From contig JAJFPB010000001.1 in assembly GCA_020881915.1 (NCBI GenBank), positions 4,464,001-4,528,000 on the forward strand: DNA of 64,000 nt. Reading direction: 5' to 3'. Source of the DNA: Paramyrothecium sp. XJ0827 (Eukaryota > Ascomycota > Sordariomycetes > Hypocreales > Stachybotryaceae). Below are positions 10,101 through 20,560 of this stretch, piece by piece; within the stretch, counting starts at the first letter, position 1, and each line of letters opens with the position of its first letter. The position numbers and the translations under genes are program-made. The notes under the pieces were generated by a model. The model was not told where the DNA came from. It searched no databases and saw only the letters and a list, made by a program, of their open reading frames with translations.

Positions 10101-12314
10101 AAAAAATGCTGGGGGACGCTTCGCCCGACCCTGGACTGGCTATGGCTAACCTTGTTACAGCCCTGTGAGCCAAAGGTATGGCCTGGGGAGGGCAATCATC
10201 AACAGCATGACCGCACACCGGTCGGCCCATAGCCCGAGCCTGATTCGGGAAACAGCCGTGGCTGTCATCAGCCGAGGTGGCGTCTCTTGCGGATGGATCA
10301 AAAGAGAGTACCGGCCCTCGGCCGACTCATGTCGCCGTGGACACCGTCAAAGTTGAGACCCTATTTGTTCAGCACGGGCCGTATCTGGACAACTCTTCAA
10401 TGGCTCGTGTGACGAAAGGGCCCCTTCCAGTTCGGTGCAAGACCATGCCACAATTCCCACTTCCCATTGTCGGCCCGGGCAACTTGTCGGTGGCCTTTGC
10501 AGGCGCACATGCAGCATCCTCTTTTGATATTTGATTTTCCAACGTGGACTAAATACCATGGAAACCTCGTTGTGAGAGGTCACTTATAACACTTCGTCCC
10601 ATGGCCACCTGATTTGCCTTTCCACTCATTCCAATCTCAAAAGTTGACAATTCCGATCAACTTCGGGCCACCACCAGCTTCGTCAACTGATCAGCACCCA
10701 GAATGATCATTTTTTTTTTCTTGACATGCGCCGTCTTTGTCCCATTCAATGTGACCAAAAGGCCGTTCACTCCATTGACATGCTTGATTGCAAAATCATC
10801 CCTGCACCACACCCGGACCCCTTTCCTGAAGGTGAGGGTGTATAGGCATCATAAGCGCGGCAATATCAGTGTCCGTCTGGGACCTTGGCCTGTCAGTGGT
10901 CTGTTCGGCTGCGCTCGGGTTGCTGAGATGTTGTGCATTTACGCCGTGCGGCTGGGGCTCACCAACTACCGATGCTAACACAATAGCTTGGAAGTGGCCC
11001 AAACCTGTTCTGCCTCTTTTTACTGGTAGCAAAGAGGCGTCCGGCCGAGTCTCGGACGTTACTACAAGTTGAGGCAAGAATGGTATTACCGTAATTGTGA
11101 ACAAAGTGGCTTACACACCCCTGCCTTATTCTCGATTGGACCATAACTTCGGCATTGAACTAAGACATTCACCTACAATACAAAGCGGCCCCGTCATGTG
11201 AGCTTTTTGACGCCTGCCATTCTTCCATCTTCGTTTGTGGAAGTAATTCAAGCACTGTCGTGTGAGCAGACGATAGTGATGATCCTACAAAGACACGGTG
11301 CCGTGAGGGACCTCAGCAAGGACTTGGACATGCTCTTTCGTTAACTTTTATTATGACCGTACGATTGTTGAACAAATGGTTGTCTTCGGCAAGTCAAATT
11401 AGTTTTGAATTGAACCATTCAATTGAAGGCATCCGGTATGCGCGCAACTTACCAGGATCTCATCCAGGGAAGCAAGATCGAGAGGCGTTTCAAGCACCTC
11501 GACACTCTCTGCTCGTTCGAATAGAACCTGAGGCAATTGAATTTGTCTATCGTGGTGCTGCTGTCCATTTCGGCATATATCGATCGAATTCGAAGTGAAC
11601 ATGTGATCTGCTTTGCAACCTATTTCTCAAGAGCGCTTGCTGATGGCTTAAGTATCGCCGAAGGATCACAAATTGTCGGCATCTTGATTGCACATGTTGG
11701 TTTAGCTGCTGTCTATTTGGAGGTGCAGCAAGGGTTCCCTATCTTGTATGAGACTACCCGCTTCTTCTATCCAGCCCGACCAGCCATCCTGACCACCGTA
11801 TCCGTCCGACCTTGTTCCCTTCCACAAACTCCCCTCTCCGCCAATGACTGCACTAGCTTGGCTAGAGAAACAGGAAATCAAAGATGTTGAATGTCTTTTC
11901 TTTTCCCGTAAACGCCGATATGCACGCTTCCCATTGGACCCCTTGGGAAGGGTACCTCATAATGCAAATCCCTGTAAGTTTTTGTCCTCTTGACCCGCCC
12001 CGTGAACGCAGCCGTGTCAGATACTGCATCTTTGTTGAAAGACACCACTGCCCGTTGTGTTGCATAACGAGACAGGTCTAACAGCCGTGAAAAATGGAAG
12101 AAAAGATCAAATGTTTATAGTTCGTGAAAAAAAGGAAAAATCCCAACCGCCATCTCCCGCTCCATTATGGTAAAATCCCAGGTATCGTTGAGAACCGTAC
12201 GCCGTCTTAAAGTGCCATCCAAATGGATTCGTGAAAGAACTACGCTGCAAGTGCGTGTGGAGGGACTGTTGAATATCCCTCCGATGCTCTATGTCATTGT
12301 GTCATGACATGAGC
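7163..12314. other. Gene-poor 5.2-kb spacer
   Basis: None of the reading frames here (the largest is 177 codons, at 7257-7790 on the minus strand) shows a recognisable domain or splice-consistent extension. The stretch includes pyrimidine-rich DNA around 9230-9430 and a T/C tract near 10700-10740. It separates the upstream side of the minus-strand gene at 6530-7162 from the 3' end of SAM synthetase. It could hold a long leader or non-coding transcripts, but nothing in the sequence proves this. Confidence 0.5.
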
Positions 12315-13609
12315 TTAGAACTTGAGCTCCTTGGGCTGCTCCCAGGTGAAGCTCTGGTTGGTACCGAAGTGACCGTTCTTGGCAGTCTGGAGGTAGATGG
12401 GGCGGTCAAGGCTCAGCTCGCGGACAATGACACCGGGGCGGAGGTCGAAGTTGTTGCGGATGATCTCGACCAGCTCGTCGGAGGTCTTGCTGGAGGTGCC
12501 GTAGGTGTCGACGTAGATGGACAGGGGCTCAGCGACACCAATGGCGTAGGAGAGCTGGACAAGGGCACGGCGGGCAAGGCCAGCGTTGACCAGAGACTTG
12601 GCGATCCAGCGGCCGACGTAGGCAGCAGAGCGATCGACCTTGGAGAAATCCTTACCGGAGAAAGCACCACCACCGTGGGCACCCCAGCCACCGTAGGTGT
12701 CGACGATGATCTTACGGCCGGTGAGACCGGCGTCACCCTGGGGTCCACCGATGATGAACTGGCCAGAGGGCTGGATGTGGTAGATGGTGTTGTCGTCAAG
12801 GTACTTGGCAGGGATGGTGGCCTTGATGATCTTGTCCTTGATCTCCTTGCGGAGCTGCTCAGTGGTGATGTCGGCGGAGTGCTGGGCAGAAACGACGACG
12901 GTGTGGACACGCTGGGGAACAACGGCACCGTTGTCGTGCTTGTACTCAATGGTGACCTGGGTCTTGGTGTCGGGGCGGAGCCAGGGCAGGGAGCCGTCAC
13001 GGCGGGCGGCAGACATGGCAGCGTTCAGCTTGTGGGCAAGCTGGAGGGTCAGGGGGAAGAGCTCAGGGGTCTCGTCGGTGGCATAGCCGAACATGATACC
13101 CTGGTCACCAGCACCGAGCTTCTCAAGAGCCTCGTCGTAGTGGAGACCCTGAGCAATATCGGGGGACTGCTGCTCGATGGCAACGAGCAGGTTAAGGGTC
13201 TTGTAGTCGAAACCCTTCTCGGAGTCATCGTAGCCAATGTCCTTGATGGCGTTACGGACGACCTTCTGGTAGTCGAGCTTGGCGTTGGTGGTGATCTCAC
13301 CGAAGACCATGATCATACCAGTCTTGGTGGCAGTCTCGCAGGCAACCTTGGACAGAGGGTCCTCGGAAAGGCAGGCATCGAGGATGGCATCGGAGACCTG
13401 GTCGGCAATCTTGTCGGGGTGACCCTCACCGACAGACTCGGACTGCAGGCATGAAGCGTTAGCACCGTGAAATGACGCCTTTGCTGGGGAAAAAAAAAAT
13501 GAGGGGTCAGAGGGGTGCGAGGGTGCAATCTTACGGTGAAGAGGAAAGTGCCCTCGTTGTAGTGCTTGTAGGCGGCACCGTTAACGCCGTTGGATCCGTT
13601 GACAGTCAT
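12315..13609 (-). CDS. S-adenosylmethionine synthetase
   Basis: This makes S-adenosylmethionine from methionine and ATP in the cytosol and supplies the cell's methyl donor. Two exons: 13535-13609 (25 codons, ending FLFT) and 12315-13442. The 92-nt intron starts GTAAGA and ends CTGCAG, phase 0, giving 400 aa, close to the usual fungal 390-400. Exon 2 opens with [11 protein letters not shown], the ATP-binding start of the family. Signature 1, [12 protein letters not shown], is at about 135-146 and the P-loop-like signature 2, GGGAFSGKD, at about 282-290. The N-terminal tag [12 protein letters not shown] is low-complexity. Codon use is strongly biased, with few A-ending codons, as expected for a highly expressed gene. 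That bias creates a 387-codon antisense frame with no likely meaning. A probable 5' UTR intron lies at 13722-13833. The yeast equivalents are SAM1/SAM2. Confidence 0.97.
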
Positions 13610-13721
13610 TTTGAATATAGGAGGGAAGGGTGATGTTTGATGTGGAGGGAGAAGAATATTCAGACGTCTTCGAAGAGGGAAATAATTGGCGTTGGCAAAG
13701 TGAACCTGGTGGGGTTGGTCA

Positions 13722-13833
13722 CTATCGATAGAAGAGTTAGAACGCCAGCCACAAGATAAGACCAAGACTAGATCACCAAAGAAAAAAAAACTTTGCTCTT
13801 GTCCGGAATGAAGTGTTCAATTGGAAGACTTAC
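13722..13833 (-). other. Probable 5' UTR intron of SAM synthetase
   Basis: On the minus strand a GTAAGT donor at 13833 is followed by a TTCTAAC branch site (about 13734-13740) and an ATCGATAG acceptor ending at 13722. It lies about 110 nt upstream of the ATG. The length (112 nt) and motif spacing fit introns elsewhere in the window. Predicted from motifs only. Confidence 0.45.
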
Positions 13834-15303
13834 CACGAATTACCGGGGAGAGGATGATGGATCGGTGATGGGAATGAAGAAGGAAGAGAAACAGAGTCTG
13901 GAGCGGGAGGATGGGGGGGACAAAAGTAGTTAAAGAAGGCGGAGAGCCGACTCAAGAGTCGTAAGGGTCGTTGAGGGAACGGAAGGGGGGGTCAACAGGG
14001 GCGGGGGCAGTAGCAAGGGGACTGGCACCGACTGCGGATTTTTTTTTTCTCTCTCGTTCTATTGCACATGCAGTACCAAGACAAGGCCGCGAAGGTGCAG
14101 AAAACGTTCGGAGGTAGGTACCTAAGGGACTCAAGGACCCGAGCGAAACACGATGTACATCACCTCCAAAACCCGTAGCGCCGTGTTTTCAGGGCCCCGC
14201 TAAAAAGAGAAAAAAAGCCTTGGTCTCCGAAGGGGGTTTTGCTAGAGAAATCCCAGAGAAAGCAACTGCGGGTACCTCTTGTCCTCTGCACAGTACACAA
14301 GCAAACGGAGGGATAGGGCAAAAATTTGGCCAATCTCTGATGGTACCAGCGAGCCTGAGCCGGGCCCCAGGATTGGTTGATATGGTGTCCGAATGTCGGC
14401 ATGCATCGGGTCTTGTTAACGGGGTACTCGCGGCTTACACGGTTGGCGCGCCGCGTTGCTTCGTACCGTCGCAACGAGCCCTACCGTCTTCATTCGGCGA
14501 ATATGCACGTGCGAAACCAGACCACGCCCCCGAACTGCCAGCGCCGACTGGCTGCGACAGGCGCAACAGGGGCCGCTTCTTGCGCCATCCGCGCCCAACC
14601 CAAAACCGTCCAGCCCGGCTTGTCTCTCTCTCCTCCTAGCACCCCGCCCTTATCGATTTCGTCTCCCCGCTCAGCAATCTGTCTCGTAGAACGTGATGGG
14701 ACTGGACCCTTTCTGGGTGGTGTAAGGGAGTTCCGACCGGTGGTTCCTTCGGATACGTATTCGTTTCCCTGCTTGCTGTGATGTGCTCCCATCAGGACAG
14801 GGACGCCCTGCCACCAACCCCCGCCAAACCGCCCGGATGAAGGTCGGTGCGGCACTCCGTTACTCCGTCCCGGTAACACAGCAGGATGCGCCAAGAGGAG
14901 AACCTGAACGTCCGTCGAGCAGTGACGCCGGGCACAGAACCGCCCGACGAAGCAGGCCAGGCTGAAGTGGGCTGTATTGTGACCGACCTGTGTGACGGGT
15001 GGTTTCTGGGGGCGCTCGGCGGGTACGTACCTTGGTACCTTGGCTCAATCAGTACCAAGCAGCGTTCCAAAGTCGAACTCGACAGGGTGCGGGGCCCCCA
15101 CCTTTTTTTTTCGCATCCAACTTCTACCACGGGTCGGTGCCAATGCCAGTGCCAGTGCCTCCATCACCGATCACCACCATCCAAGTTTCGGCTCGTCGGC
15201 CTCCAAATTACGCAAGGACCGGGTTCACACGAAACTCGGCGTCATCCTTCCTGCACCTATTATATACCGACAGCTGCTCCTACGTCGTCGCGCCGCCTTC
15301 ACC
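13834..15303. promoter_or_regulatory. Divergent promoter region between SAM synthetase and Gpn3
   Basis: A spacer shared by the minus-strand SAM synthetase and the plus-strand Gpn3 gene. It holds A/T runs near 14040 and 15101-15110, and a direct repeat gtaccttg gtaccttg at 15027-15043 about 260 bases before the Gpn3 ATG. Frames up to 181 codons exist but overlap the known Gpn3 first exon in wrong frames. Confidence 0.45.
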
Positions 15304-16303
15304 ATGAGCAAGTTCGGTGCCATGGTCATGGGCCCCGCGGGGGCTGGCAAGGTATGCACATCATTTGTTCACGATTACCGGCCTTGTCTCTCCTCAAGAG
15401 CCTTGCTTCCCTGACGCAACACGCCATCTAAGACACCTCTGCATACAGTCTACCTTTTGCGCCGCCCTCATCACACACTTGCAGCTTAATCGCCGGTCCG
15501 CCTTCTACGTCAACCTCGACCCAGCCGCCGAATCCTTCGAGCACACGCCCGACCTCGACATCAGGGAACTGATCTCTCTCAAGGATGCTATGGAGGAGGT
15601 GGGCCTGGGGCCAAACGGTGGTCTCATTTACTGCTTTGAGTTCCTTATGGAGAATCTAGACTGGCTGACGGAAGCCCTCGACTCCGTGACGGAGGAATAT
15701 CTAATTATATTCGACATGCCTGGCCAGATCGAGCTGTATACCCACGTACCCATCCTCCCCGCCTTAGTCCGGTTCCTGTCGCAACCTGGAGCGCTCGACA
15801 TCCGCATGGCCGCCGTATACCTCCTCGAGGCTACCTTTGTCGTGGATAGGGCCAAGTTCTTCGCGGGAACCCTCAGTGCCATGAGCGCCATGCTCATGCT
15901 TGAGGTGCCGCACATTAACATCCTGTCCAAGATGGACCTGGTCAAGGGCCAGGTCAAGAAGAAGGATCTCAAGCGGTTCCTTACTCCGGACGTGGGCCTG
16001 CTCGACGATGACCCCATCGAGCGAGCGCGGCTGGTCGCCGAAGGGCCCGAGGGCGAGGACGACGAGACGAAGCGACCCGATGAACGGGACCAGGTGATGA
16101 AAGGCGCCAGCTTCCGACGGCTCAACCGAGCCGTCGCTGGCCTGATCGAGAGCTTCAGCATGATTAACTACCTCAAGCTGGACGTGACGAATGAGGACAG
16201 TATCGCAGCCACCCTGAGCTACATCGACGACTGCATCCAGTTCCACGAGGCTCAGGATCCCAAGGAACCAAACGACGAGGATGAGGTTGATGAAGAGGAC
16301 TGA
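15304..16303 (+). CDS. GPN-loop GTPase 3 (Gpn3)
   Basis: Gpn3 acts with Gpn1/Npa3 in assembly and nuclear import of RNA polymerase II. Two exons: 15304-15351 (16 codons, ending GAGK) and 15449-16303. The 97-nt intron (GTATGC..TACAG, phase 0) splits the P-loop codons. The protein is 300 aa. The G1 P-loop GPAGAGKST is at 10-18, NLDPAAE at 38-44, the diagnostic Gly-Pro-Asn loop GPNGG at 70-74, G3 DMPGQ at 105-109 and the G4-like SKMD at 176-179. The C-terminus is acidic (EDEVDEED). MSKFGAMVMGPAG resembles the Gpn3 start rather than the Gpn2 type. The first exon is too short to be found by frame scanning alone; without it the protein would lack its nucleotide-binding loop. Confidence 0.95.
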
Positions 16304-16561
16304 GATGTGGATATAATATCCAAAGGTGGAATATGGGAGAAAAGAAAATGCTGGATCGGGTATAGAAAGGTGATCTGTCGGTAATGCATAGCGACGGCGT
16401 TTTTTTGGTAGTTTCCATCTCAAGACAAAAGAGCTTGTAGATTTCCCTCCCAGGTGCCCTTGGCTATTGAATGGATGTGCCATAACCCAGTTTAGATATC
16501 TCATGTAGCCAGTTTTCCCCCCCCCATACAAAGCATGCTGCGGATGCCGTTTGCCGGCGCT

Positions 16562-17083
16562 TTACCTCCTCGGGCTCCGTTTCCGCCCACTGCCGCTCAT
16601 CTGTTGCGACTCGTAGCGGTCGTACTCCTCCAGCCATATGTCCTTCAGCACGGCCAGGTAGCCGACGATCTTGCCCACCACGACGGCCGCGTCCCTCGCG
16701 CTCTCGAGCACGCCGCGCTGCCAGATGCCCGCGGCGACCAGGACGAGCAGGCCCCAGAAGGTGAGGCGCATGGCTAGGCGCGTGAACCACATGGCCAGAC
16801 GCTGCACCCAGATCAGGACCATGACGACGGTGGTGACGAGCGTAACGGCGACGACGGCGCTGACCAGGCCCTCGCTCTCGGCGGCCATGGTGGTCAGCCT
16901 GTTGATCGTGGGCTGCAGCAGCGGGTAGACGGTGCGAAAGGCGCGGTCCGCCTCGAGCGCGGCGCGTCGACTGACGACTTGGACGGGCGAGTCCGGGTGC
17001 AGCACGTGCGTGGTGATGTAGTCGGCGAAGTCGGCGGGCAGCAGCGTCCGCACCAGGACGGCCGTGAGCGAAGGCGACTCCAT
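16562..17083 (-). CDS. Apq12-like nuclear pore assembly/biogenesis membrane protein
   Basis: A 173-aa frame from the ATG at 17083. Residues about 72-92 (LVSAVVAVTLVTTVVMVLIW) and 107-121 are two membrane segments. They are separated by an amphipathic basic segment (QRLAMWFTRLAMRL, about 94-107), the arrangement known for Apq12 of the nuclear envelope/ER. Apq12 links membrane lipid state to nuclear pore assembly and mRNA export. After the second membrane span come a helical segment ending LKDIWLEEYDRYE and a basic Arg/Lys tail. The true N-terminus is uncertain. A CCCCAG acceptor lies just before codons for PLWPFYV, immediately upstream of this ATG, so a short first exon is likely upstream in 17110-17500. 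I could not identify it securely. Confidence 0.68.
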   Translation of the reverse strand: MESPSLTAVLVRTLLPADFADYITTHVLHPDSPVQVVSRRAALEADRAFRTVYPLLQPTINRLTTMAAESEGLVSAVVAVTLVTTVVMVLIWVQRLAMWFTRLAMRLTFWGLLVLVAAGIWQRGVLESARDAAVVVGKIVGYLAVLKDIWLEEYDRYESQQMSGSGRKRSPRR

Positions 17084-17973
17084 GACGTAGAAGGGCCACA
17101 GCGGCTGGGGACGAGACCAAGATAAAGAAGAAGCCACCGGGTGGGGAGGAGATAGAAAAAAAGCAAACAGGCCGACGCACGTCGTGGGAAGGAAGTGGTG
17201 CGGGACGAACACAAAGATTTCGACGCTGCACGGGCAGCGGAAGGTCAACGTGGTGCAAAGACCCGAACCCAGGCCCAGACCCAGGCGGGTGATCCCCTAG
17301 TTCGCATGTGGTCCCGGCGGGGCGCTGCTGGTGGACAAAGGGTCCTCGTCCCAGTGCTCAGCCCAGCCCGGACCAGCCAAATCAAAATAAAAAATACTGT
17401 AATGGGAGGGAGTGAAAAAAAAATCCACAATGGCGCCAGCCAACAAGCGGTGAATGGCACACCGGATGAGATGCACGAACATGTCACTCAAACCACATTG
17501 TAGGGGGTACTGTAGAAGTGCCCAATTTCATGTGTTTATCCCGGAGGTTTACTTTTGCTTTAGTTCGTGCTGTTGTAAGCTGCGTTTTATTACATTATAA
17601 ATAAATATCGTTATATATCTGTTTCGCGTATGCTCATCGCTTAAAAACCAAGGCTGAGAAATTCCCCTTCGTCGAAAGGCGACAGGTGACGAGATAGCTG
17701 CTCCCATGAATGAACGAAATTAAATGCGCGGAAAAGTCTTCTTGCCTAACCAGGGAAGGAAAATGTTTCAATGGTATGCAACCCTAAGCAACGTGAAGCA
17801 TCGGAAGCACACAGGTTATCGAAAGGGTATCGAAGCGTAGAATTTCAGTAAGCCAACCCAGTGTCATCAGATGCGGTGTTCCAGCCGCATCATCATCATC
17901 GTATCCCGCTCGACGAACCAAGAAAGCAATCGCTCCACCCCAGAAATAATTACCATTCAACGCCGGATTTGCA
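17084..17973. other. Spacer between two minus-strand genes
   Basis: This may contain the missing first exon of the Apq12-like gene (17110-17500) and the 3' flank of the gene ending at 17974. The segment about 17560-17640 is AT-rich. No independent gene is recognised. Confidence 0.45.
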
Positions 17974-20560
17974 TTAATCATCGAGGCCTTCGAGAATCCG
18001 TCTGGCCGCATCGAGTCTCCTGCGATACGTGCGAGCCTCGGTGCTTGCGCGAGACGCCTCCCCCAACGCCAGCACACACTTCCCGAGGCTACCCACCAGC
18101 CTTTCCACAAAAATGCGATCTTCTTTTCCCAGTAGCTCTAATGGCGGTGTTTGCTGGCCAACTGTTGGGCTGTCGGTATCGCAGAAGTTGAGAGTTTCCT
18201 TAATCAATGCATCCGAAACCTGCTTGAGATCATCATCTGGTGAACCACCGGGCGTCCAGAACCCTGACTTTCCCTTGGACTTTGGGGAGACCAGCGGGAA
18301 GCTTCTAGTCGTGCCCGTCGACTCGAATGATGCTACAGAAGGCCGGTGCATGGCTTTCGTCGCCGCATCCACCGGGCGATGCAGGACCGAGACCCCCCGG
18401 GGTCTCGTTTCCGTTGGTGTGCTCGGTTTCTCCTCGCCACCCTTAGAAAGTGCTGAACTCGTGCGTTCTTGGGCACTTCCAGCCGAACCTCTGCCAGCTT
18501 GAACGGCCTTGTGGCCCTGATATTCCGAGCTTCGACTGGCCCGTCCCTCATCTGCTGTTGCAAACGTTTCGACTGAAGATATCGTTTCCAAACTAGCCCT
18601 CTTCGAGGGTGTAATGGGTCGTGTAGTCTCGATGGATTCTTCCGAGCTAACACTTCCAGGGCCGCCCCTTCGTCCAAAGCGTCCGTGACTTATCGTGCCC
18701 ATAGCGGAATGCAAAAAGAAATGCTCATAATCGAAAGCATCTTCACGATCTTCATGAGAAATGGGTGCTTGATAAGTGTCGTGGTACAACGATTCTCCAC
18801 TTTCGCTTGCATCGTCGTCAACGATGGGCTCAGGTGCCTTTCCCTGGTCGTGGATTACTTCCGTGCCGTTGACCGCGTCACCGTTCTCCGTACGCATGTC
18901 ATCGGCCTCTTCGTATGCGCTGTCCCTGCGGCCATTGACTAAATCGGTCGAATCGGTTCTGTTGGTCCCGTTTATCTGATTTGGATGCTGGTGATCTCTA
19001 TCTTCCTCATCGCTTCTGCGGGGAAGCAATTCATCTTGGTCAGGCCCATTGCCACCCATCTCTTGTTTAGCCCCCGAGTCGACGGGATTCTGTGCATTCT
19101 CGGGCGCCTGGGCGATTGCGTTGTCTGTGTTGGCAGCTTTAATGTCCCTAGGTTCCATATAGCCCTGATCCCATCTGGCATGTGTAAAAGGGCTTGGAGT
19201 TCGCAGGCTTTGTAGGCTTCGTCGCTTCAAGCTATCTGCGCGGGCTTGCTCTCTTAAGCTGGATATTTTCCCTCTGAGGCCGTTCATTTGATCTTGTAAG
19301 TCTCGAACTTGGGCTGCCGATGACGACCTCGACATTCCTAGTTCAGAATGAATACTGATCGAGCTCACACTCTGCATTGACATTCGCGCATTCTCGCGTT
19401 TGCCTCCCATGAAAAAATTACCGTCATACGGGTCCTCGCCCAAGGGCTCAAGGCTGGTATCCAAAGGATGATGGGAGATGCCATAGGTTGGAGTGGACTG
19501 GCTGGTCTTGAACCCGTCGCTATCCTTAGGCGATACGAGGGGTTGGCGATACCCTCCTGCAGCCCCAAGAGCACTGGCTGATCTAGTCAGTTGGGCGGAA
19601 CCTCTCTTCTCCTGAAAGCTAATATCGCTTAGATTTCGCGAGTGTTTCGATGCCGTCGAAAGTCCTGAGATGCGTGAAACTGTAACGGGGCGCAAGATTG
19701 GAGGTGATGGCGTTGAACCATTAGAAAGAACTGGGGATCCGAGAGAGCTTCTTGCCCGAGTTAGGTTGTCTTCCATGGTCTGGAGCACACTGAATGTTAG
19801 CCAAAGAACAACAAAGACCTGCAGGAAAGCTACCCACCGTCAGTCTGCGCTTAGCATTCGCCAAGATCTCCTCGGCTTTCTTGCTGATGAGAGTGGTCGA
19901 GTATCGGTCCGTACTTGACTCAGCAACAGGGAGTCCGGCCACGGCTCGCTGGCGCTGTCGGGCGTTGTCATCCACGTACGAAGAGGCCATGCTTTGCTCG
20001 TCATCACCTTGAAAACTGTCGTCAACGCTGACCAAGTCATCGAAATCTGTAAAGTTGCCCCCGTTCTCTTGAGTTGTGATGGTGCTGGTGGAGTCGATCG
20101 ATGCTCGCCGGGCTGCTGCTTGTCCCCTTCTGGCAGCGAGTACTTTGGCTACGGCGGGAGGTGTATGAAGGTCGCGGCCGTCGTCACTGAATTGCGAGTA
20201 GCGCGAGGAAGAACGCTGAGCCACGTGGCCAGCATTGCTTTCAACTTCAGTCACCTCTCCAATGTCTGACAGCATTGTGCCGTTGCCGTAGATGATCGGG
20301 GTTGCGGTCGTGACAGGACCACCAGAATACCCGCTGTGCATCGGCAGGTGGAAGCCATGATTTGAGGAGGTAGGGTTTCTCCAGGCAGTGAGGCGAGCTT
20401 CGGGGAGATCCTCTGGAGAGTCTGCGCGATCGTAGTCGGGGTAGTCAGGGAGGATCATGTCGGGGTTGGTCAAGGTCGGTGAGGCAGGCAATGGAAACGG
20501 CATCGTGGCAGAGCTGGCAGAGCTTTGCCTAGCATGCGATGGCGCAGCCTTTGTAGCCAT
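17974..20560 (-). CDS. Large Ser-rich conserved fungal protein with coiled coil
   Basis: Two exons: 19838-20560 (241 codons, start MATKAAPSH) and 17974-19779. They are joined across a 58-nt intron (GTGGGT donor, GCTAAC branch, CTCCAG acceptor, phase 0), giving 842 aa. The two halves join as ...NAKRRLT-TMEDNLTRARS. Most of the chain is low-complexity, rich in Ser, Asp, Glu and Thr. A heptad-like stretch at about 400-435 (VRDLQDQMNGLRGKISSLR) is a probable coiled coil. The C-terminal 60 residues (KEDRIFVERLVGSLGKCVLA...RRRLDAARRILEGLDD) look like a conserved helical module. No membrane span, signal peptide or enzyme motif is seen. It resembles filamentous-fungal proteins of unknown function; a scaffold or regulatory role would be a guess. 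The GTGGGT donor is weak, so the exact junction is less certain than the two exons. Confidence 0.75.

Noticed and set aside
12291..13454. 387-codon plus-strand open frame
   Set aside because: It is exactly antisense to SAM synthetase and arises from that gene's codon bias (few codons whose reverse is a stop). Its Gly/Val/Asp/Leu-rich translation has no family features.
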